Of a DNA stretch of 64,000 bases, positions 57,593 to 64,000 are shown piece by piece (positions within the stretch are counted from its first letter, which is position 1; each line of letters begins with the position of its first letter). The notes under the pieces are model-generated. The model did not search any database and was not told the DNA's origin. It was given only the letters and a program-made list of their open reading frames with translations. The translations under genes and the position numbers were made by a program. The stretch comes from Antedon mediterranea. Its lineage: Eukaryota > Echinodermata > Crinoidea > Comatulida > Antedonidae. The DNA lies in NCBI RefSeq assembly GCF_964355755.1, contig NC_092679.1, positions 5,642,001-5,706,000 of the forward strand, read 5' to 3'.

Positions 57593-60113
57593 ATGGCTGT
57601 TCTTAGGTTTTTTTGTTTCGCGCTCATTCTGAGTCTTTGTTTCGGCAGAGCTATGACGAATGAAACGGAGAATATAATTAAAAATATTCGAGCATTGATT
57701 TATAAGGCACTCTACGATAATGTTCTTGAGAAGACCGGAGGACCAAATGAGCTGAATACCCTTGTACTCCTAGATCCCAGTATTCCTTTGAACAAGGAAG
57801 ACATTGGACACACACCAGATCCATCAACGCCACCAGATTTGTCAGAGTTCAATAATCTACTTCCTACTAAACTGTTAATTAACAACCTGAACTACAAAAA
57901 TGCACCTATAATCCAAAAGAATGGCGTTGCACAAGTCTACAAAAAAATATTAGACAAAATGATCGTTGAAAAACCAAAGTTAAATAACATTGAACAGAAC
58001 AGATACAACGAAGCGGAGATTTTGACTAACGAACGCGTTTCTGGTTCGGTGATTGGACGTACAAGTAATGAAGACGTAACTAAATTGGAAGTTTATCGCC
58101 ATTTTCGGTCAATTTACTTCAATGCCAAAGAAACCAAGGAAAAGGAGATTTATGAAAAGAAAAATACACTGAGTTCAATGGAATATCGAAATTGGTACAT
58201 GTACAATTATAGAAAATTAAAAGATAACGAAAAATCTGCTCTACAAGATTGGGTGATTAAAGGCTACAAGAAGATCATCAGTGAAGCGCTGGAGATCATT
58301 GATGACGTTGATGAAATTTCTATACTAGAGATAGACGATGCAAAGAATGAATACGAGGCCGCTATTTACGAAAACGAAAACGAATTGAGCTTTAAGAACA
58401 TAATCAAAGATAAGATTAAATATGATGTTGAATATTCCCCAACAAATTGGAACGACCATCTATATGATCAAATGTAAGTTTTGTTTTTTAAGATAAGTAT
58501 ATTTTCTATCATGCCTGATATTTTATTTCATTGATTTTGCAACCGATTATAGGTACTCTTATCACTGGTAGGCCTGCATTACTAGCAAATCCCACAAACA
58601 ATTATTTTCTTAATCATTTTTAATATTATGATTTGTTTACAGACATGCTCCGACACCAACTTCTTCTCAATATCTAAACATGATTGTTGATCTGAAAGAG
58701 TATTCAATCGTACTACAGGCTATCGCCAACGCTCACGCATCAGACGCAGTCGAAGCGCAAGACAATATCAATACAGACGAAGCGACTGTGAAAGCTCAAG
58801 AAGATGCACTAGTAATACAGGTTGCTGAGTTGATAAAGCAGCTTGACGATTGCAATGAATTAAATATGAATTGCTTAAGCGTCGATGCACTCGCTGAAAA
58901 ACAGAAGAACGATACACTTAAGTGGGAAGAAAATCAGACACAACTCGATGAATACAAACTAATTCTAAAGAACGCCAACAGTATCAAAACGGCGGTTGAT
59001 AATCTTATCATAAAGATTGGAGATAAAATAATCAAGTATGAAGAGGATTACGAAAATGAAAAGATTATTGAGTTAGAAACGGACAATGATTTGTTAAATA
59101 ATCATGACTTCCCTGAGGAGGAATGGGAAACCTTCTATTTTAATTCCCAAATTGAGCTGAGAAATATTAACAACGAAATTGGAAGAATTGCGGAATTCAA
59201 ACCAGCAAAAATTAACAAAGAATTTAAGGAGATTATTGAAAAACGTGGCTCTAAGACTCTAAAATTAGAAATCAGAATGCATTACAGAGGTGTTGGTATC
59301 TATAGGCCTTGGTTTAACGAAGAAATATTTAAGAACGATAACATCAAACTTGTAAGTTGCCGTTAATATATTTCTCTTGAATTTTTTTTATTTTTTATCA
59401 ACATGTTGAAGGAAAGAATGGAACGTATATCTCAACACCTTTAAAGCCATTTTAGTCTTACCTACTTATCGTTATTTTTGCTATTGAATTGTAAATTCTG
59501 AAGTCTATTTTAATATCAGGCAGGGGAATTTCACTATTCTTGACAAAAAAAGTGATCTTTTAAAGGGAAACTTTGTGTGGGTCCTGAATGTCCCTTAATA
59601 TTTGTTTACTATAGTTTTACGGGTTTTTTCATGTAACTTAAAAAATTATATTTATGTTTTTATTATCTGATTTAGAATGACAAAACATTGGTATCACCTG
59701 GCTACAAAGACGACCTGATTAATGAATTAAAAAAGAAAACAAACAACAACAACGACAAAGAAGATCTGTACAAATTCCCTCTTTATCCGACGGGCCTCCT
59801 CATTGCCAAAGACATCAAGATGAAAATCCGTGGTTTAAATGAGAAAGTGGGCAAGGAGTTGATCGAGAATTCCTACAACGCCGATCAAATCGGCATCGAT
59901 CCTCCAGAAATTATTGCTGATGATAACAATGACAACGATAACAATGCAATCCACCACTATGGAGAAATATTCGGGTTTACGTACAATAACCGTGATACCA
60001 ATGCAGTTCGCTATAGAGTGAGACAGGACTACAATGACGTCGACATAGAATTACTCGAGCCACATATTATAGGTCAGTACTGTGACATCATGAAGAAATT
60101 CCCTAAAAAATGA
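57593..60113 (+). CDS. Unrecognised secreted protein, tandem copy 1
   Basis: Three coding exons in consistent phase: 57593-58473, 58643-59351, 59676-60113 (stop TGA); 675 residues. I do not recognise the family. Residues 1 to about 22 (MAVLRFFCFALILSLCFG) form a clear signal peptide and there is no later membrane segment, so secretion or luminal retention is inferred. The middle (about 310-470) is rich in heptad-like helices (AKAQEDALVIQVAELIKQL-like; DNLIIKIGDKIIKYEEDY). Two conserved-looking motifs follow: GVGIYRPWF (about 510-518) and FPLYPTGLLIAKDI (about 564-577), then an Asn/Asp run. The protein is acidic, Lys/Glu/Asn-rich and cysteine-poor. The upstream frame from 57560 begins with GTG inside the intron; the ATG at 57593, four bases into the exon, is the start. 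AATAAA lies at 60266-60271. Confidence 0.85.
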
Positions 60114-60319
60114 GGACCTTTTAGTTTTTGTATGTAGTAAATACTTGTAGTACATGTAGATTTTAATCCTTAAAGGGCGTACACGTGTAAATCCAAACTT
60201 ACCACTAGACATACCTGTATAGAGAAGAAGACTTCTGATACAATTTTGTTACACATTGGAATACAAATAAATTCTTGAATTGAATCTAGTATTGTATTAA
60301 CAAATTAAGTATGAAATTT
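60114..60319 (+). other. 3' UTR of the secreted gene copy 1
   Basis: Short non-coding stretch after the stop with AATAAA at 60266-60271. Confidence 0.55.
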
Positions 60320-60480
60320 TTAAAAGTAATAGTTGACGCGAATTAGTAATAGTTGACGCGAATTAGTAGTTGACGCTAATGTAGTAGTTCACGCTAATTA
60401 GTAGTATTTGACGCTAATTAGTAGTAGTTGACGTTAATTAGTAGTAGTTTAAGCGAGTAAGTAGTAGTTTTATACTTTAA
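60320..60480. repeat. ~20-bp tandem repeat (AGTAGTTGACGCTAATT)
   Basis: About eight units of (AAT)TAGTAGTAGTTGACGC(T/G) with drift, just past the 3' end of the gene. Confidence 0.85.
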
Positions 60481-60701
60481 TATTGTGACTCTGAATATAG
60501 TAGGCCTACAAATGTAAAACAGTTTTTAAAGAGTTCCAAATCAACATGTTGAAACATTTAATAAATTGTTTTTCCAAAAATCTTTGTTTACACTAGTGTT
60601 CCTCTTGTTTAAAACCTTACCATTATTTTGTACATTGAAGGAACTGAGTGTATAAAGCAAAATGAAGTGTGCTTAGCATCGTCGAATGAAAGTTGGAGGC
60701 C

Positions 60702-60952
60702 TAGCTTTTTTTTTTATAAACCATATTTAATGAGAGTGATCCATCCAGCTATTGCTGATCATCAGGGACCCTCAGAGGTTCACAAGACAAACATATACAA
60801 GATGCTTTACATAAACAAAGTCTTAATACAAATCTTTGGGAGTGGAGTTGTAATTTGGTCCTTTGAAAAAATACTGACATGTGACGGGACTTGAACCCAG
60901 GACCCTTGGAGTGGTAGCCAAGCATCATAACCACCAAGCCACAACTCCAATT
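60702..60952 (-). mobile_element. tRNA-derived SINE inserted in copy 2 only
   Basis: Read on the minus strand: GGAGTTGTGGCTTGGTGGTT (A box TGGCTTGGTGG), then GGGTTCAAGTCCCG (B box), a ~150-bp body and a terminal A run (T run at 60706-60715 on the plus strand). The sequences flanking it are contiguous in copy 1 at about 55640. No clear target duplication is visible. Confidence 0.8.
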
Positions 60953-61589
60953 AGATAGTTATTAATTAAATCTATCCTTGTCTGAGTTCTGGTTGAGGTA
61001 TACTGTAAAATAATTTACTGATTTGCAGGAGGCAGTTCATAAACAGTATTTTACTCACATTGTTTGGCCTCCAATAGTAGGCCTACATGCTCTCCTCGAT
61101 AAGTCTACAGTTATCGTCTGACTTCCGCGAAAACAATCCAATGATCTGATTGGTCAAAAGTCGGCCTACTTTGACGCATTTGGAAGATAAAACAATACAA
61201 CGCCGACAATTATTTTAGTGTGAACGTTTGTGAGCATGCTTTGAAGTCTGTCCTTTAAATAACCTATCGGTTTAAATGTAACCAAATTTATAGTTTTAAT
61301 TCATTTTTATGATATTTCTTAGCCATTTATTATATTTGCTGTAGCTATAACTGACCTCGTCTATATTTCCGGTTTACTATAGGAAAGACACTCGCAAGGT
61401 ATACAATTAATTTCACCTTTTTATAAGTTGATGCTACGCAGAAATGATAATCTCAGATGTTTTTCAATGACCAGTAAAGCCTCCGTTTCCTGATTGACTG
61501 GGATAGGGAGACGGACGTGTGATATCTTCAAGGCCTGAAATACCTGTTTGTTGTACATTTTGGCCCGCAGGCTTATCTTGAGCCGTGAA

Positions 61590-61990
61590 GTGTGCACATT
61601 TGTGCAAACAACTACATTTGTGTAAACATGTTGCTCTGAAATGTGCAAACAACCACATTTGTGCAAACATGGCACCCTCAAATGTGCAAGTTTGTAAACA
61701 TGTATTTAATCCACTAATGTGCAAACATCACGCCGTTAAATGTGAAAAAGATCAGTTTTAACGTTAAATGTGCAAACAAAATACTACAAAATGTGCAAAT
61801 TATTTTCTTTAACAAAATTAATGAATTAACAGGAAAATAATATAGATGAAGTAGGTAGGCCTTGTGGATGAGTATGGTGTAATCCAGGCGAACGAATGTA
61901 ATGCGTGACGTTTGCACATTAGTGAATTATACAGATTTTCACATTTGATGGTGTCATGTTTGCTCATTCAGGGCAACAGTGTAATATTTT
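61590..61990. repeat. Palindromic cluster of ATGTGCAAAC words, copy 2
   Basis: The same words as at 56289-56607, with extra units (AAATGTGCAAACAAAATACT) and complementary forms near 61910-61980. Confidence 0.7.
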
Positions 61991-62519
61991 TAATAAAATA
62001 ATATAAAATCTGTTTTGTGAATTTCCTTTAAAACAAGAGGACAATGATAAGGAACTATTTCAACGGTATGGAAGTCATCATCATCTCCAGCAAACAGCGA
62101 CCATGTGTCAGTCCTGCATTCCCGGGACATGATAGTGTTTTTTCTTTTTTCAAAACGATTATGTCAACCTCTATTAATAATTAAATATGTAAGTGGCTAT
62201 ATCTTTAAATCATTGACAGATTGAGCCTGTTCTTTCGTTAGTCTTATTGTTTAAATGAATGTTATAATCTAGGCCTATAAGCAAAATGTGTACTTGTCGG
62301 GAGTGCGAAAAATGTTTGATGCGCTACTGCTTTATTGCGGCGAAATTTCAATCATGATTCTGTAAGGAAAATGAATGGGAAAACTACTTCCCTGGAAGAA
62401 AATGTTTGGATAATCGGCTTCAAAGTTAATTCAAACAATAATACGAACATGAGAATAAAAAGGAGTCACCAACTTCCTGTTGTTAGGCTAAGATTAATAA
62501 TCGATTGGGAATTATTTCC

Positions 62520-62608
62520 TTTTGGTCGGGAGGGAACAACCATTACTCCGTGGAACAATTACAGCCCGACAGTCTTCATAGAACGACTGGCCAGCTAACA
62601 GCTAACAG
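62520..62608 (+). other. Predicted 5' UTR exon of the secreted gene, copy 2
   Basis: Ends AGCTAACAG before GTAAGATT and aligns with 57000-57102 in copy 1. The left limit is approximate. Confidence 0.65.
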
Positions 62609-63122
62609 GTAAGATTACAACTTTGTTTTTGTTAAAATATTAATTTTCAAACAAATGACTGCAAAGTATTTTATTTAACGAATCAAGCAACGTATTAGAG
62701 GTTGATATCGAAGAGTAAACATTCGAATTTCATGTCGACCCGTTTTGAATGTTTGTGGAGGGAGACACCGGCATTTTGCAACACAAAATAAAATTGGAAA
62801 AAAGCAACAATAAAAAAAAACAAATTTAAACAGAGTTCTAACAAAAAAGTCAATTGCTGCTTTATTTCAGCTGCTTGATTAACTAAACAAAATTGGAAAG
62901 TATTATCAAGTTATTTAACGCCCCACAATAAAAAAAAAAGTGGGGCGGTGGATGTCTGTACAACACCATCCTAATAACAACCATTAATCATGGTCTCTAC
63001 TACACTTAAACATTGCATAAATAATGCACCCAAAATGAATAAAATTATCTAATGGTTTTAAAGTTTCCTTCGAGTTGAAAAAATATAAATGAACTTACTT
63101 TTCTTTAATTTTCGTGCAGACT

Positions 63123-64000
63123 ATGGCTGTCCTTAGGTTTTTTTGTTTCGCGCTTATTCTGAGTCTTTGTTTCGGCAGAACTATGGCGAATGAAACGGAG
63201 AATATAATTAAAAATATTCGAGCATTGATTTATAAGGCACTCTACGATAATGTTCTTGAGAAGACCGGAGGACCAAATGAGTTGAATACCCTTGTACTCC
63301 TAGATCCAAGTGTTCCTTTGAACAAGGAAGACATTGGACACACACCAGATCCATCAACGCCACCAGATTTGTCAGAGTTCAATAATCTACTTCCTACAAA
63401 ACTTTTAATTAATCATCTGAACTACAAAAATGGACATATAATCCAAAAGAATGGCGTTGCACAAGTTTACAAAAATATACTCGACAAAATGATCGTTGAA
63501 AAACCAAAGTTAAATAACATTGAACAGAATAGTTACAACGAAGCGGAGACTTTGACTAACGAACGCGTTTCTGGTTCGGTGATTGGACGTACAAGTAATG
63601 AAGACGTAACAAAATTGGAAGTTTATCGCCATTTTCGATCAATTTACTTCAATGCCAAAGAAACCAAGGAGAAAGAGATATATGAAAAGAAAAATACACT
63701 GAATTCAATGGAATATCGAAATTGGTACAAGTACAATTATAGAAAATTAAAAGATAACGAAAAATCTGCTCTACAAGATTGGGTAATTAAAGGCTACAAG
63801 AAGATCATAAGTGAAGCGCTGGAGATCATTGATGACGTTGATGAAATTTCTATACTAGAGATAGACGATGCAAAGAATGAATACGAGGCCGCTATTTACA
63901 AAAACGAAAACGCATTGAGCTTAAAGAACATAATCAAAGATGAGATTAAATATGATGTTGAATATTCCCCAACAAATTGGAACGACCATCTTTATGATCA
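63123..64000 (+). CDS. Unrecognised secreted protein, tandem copy 2 (cut by window end)
   Basis: The first coding exon (acceptor TTCGTGCAG before 63120) aligns without indels to 57593-58470 of copy 1. The window ends three bases before the expected donor. About 15 of 292 residues differ (for example N-to-H and AP-to-GH near residues 103-109, and charge swaps E/K, E/A, K/E near the exon end), while roughly 19 codons change silently. The signal peptide is intact. This pattern suggests two functional, constrained copies rather than a pseudogene. The rest of the gene lies beyond the window. Confidence 0.85.
   Translation, partial: MAVLRFFCFALILSLCFGRTMANETENIIKNIRALIYKALYDNVLEKTGGPNELNTLVLLDPSVPLNKEDIGHTPDPSTPPDLSEFNNLLPTKLLINHLNYKNGHIIQKNGVAQVYKNILDKMIVEKPKLNNIEQNSYNEAETLTNERVSGSVIGRTSNEDVTKLEVYRHFRSIYFNAKETKEKEIYEKKNTLNSMEYRNWYKYNYRKLKDNEKSALQDWVIKGYKKIISEALEIIDDVDEISILEIDDAKNEYEAAIYKNENALSLKNIIKDEIKYDVEYSPTNWNDHLYD

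Larger units (their letters stand above)
60660..62595. repeat. Upstream part of the tandem duplication, copy 2
   Basis: Collinear with 55600-57089. Differences include a SINE at about 60702-60950 absent from copy 1, and small indels. The duplication boundary on the left is near GAAGTGTGCTTAGCATCGTC (60663). Confidence 0.88.

Noticed and set aside
60880-60952. Functional tRNA gene on the minus strand
   Set aside because: A and B boxes are good, but the acceptor stem does not close and an A-tailed body follows; it is a SINE head.
62335-62598. 87-codon frame upstream of secreted copy 2
   Set aside because: The collinear stretch in copy 1 (about 56845-57090) is broken by indels, so it is not conserved as coding; it overlaps the predicted 5' UTR exon.

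Overview
The window is animal nuclear DNA: AT-rich, with multi-exon genes (GT-AG introns), tRNA-derived SINEs, miniature inverted-repeat transposons and long satellite arrays. The intact orthologues (ANKEF1, MEN1, SMIM12, CEP128) fit a bilaterian. The gene set, repeat style and frequent TAGGCCTA-type words make me favour an ambulacrarian such as an echinoderm, but I cannot settle the species from sequence alone.

Layout. (1) 1473-8011 (+): ANKEF1, ankyrin repeats plus EF-hands, seven coding exons, with introns full of one palindromic MITE family. (2) 8012-18218: no gene; probable ANKEF1 3' UTR, a 54-bp triple repeat, MITEs, a ~17-bp satellite at 10.7-11.4 kb, then ~6 kb of very AT-rich sequence. 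(3) 18219-40054 (-): MEN1 (menin), six coding exons over 22 kb. Its introns hold a nearly perfect 15-bp satellite (about 119 units), a 79-bp higher-order satellite interrupted by a 1,071-bp foldback transposon with a 10-bp target duplication, a 1.04-kb piggyBac-like element and several smaller MITEs. (4) 40691-41131 (+): an unrecognised 146-residue gene, head-to-head with MEN1. (5) 41759-42025 (-): SMIM12, single coding exon, converging on the orphan gene. (6) 43602-54191 (+): CEP128, 22 coding exons, head-to-head with SMIM12. (7) 57593-60113 (+): an unrecognised secreted protein of 675 residues (5' UTR intron plus three coding exons). A second copy starts at 63123 and runs off the window inside its first coding exon; about 2 kb of upstream sequence was duplicated with it.

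All exon joins given were checked for phase. The four conserved genes give uninterrupted reading frames close to the length of their human orthologues (menin is longer). ANKEF1 and CEP128 are cilium/centriole-related, MEN1 is a nuclear chromatin scaffold and SMIM12 a small membrane protein; I see no pathway linking them beyond shared promoters. The most promising undescribed item is the duplicated secreted family at 57.6-64 kb. The most striking structural items are the 15-bp satellite, which is G-quadruplex-compatible and full of 5' splice-site-like words inside MEN1, and the foldback transposon in the 79-bp satellite.
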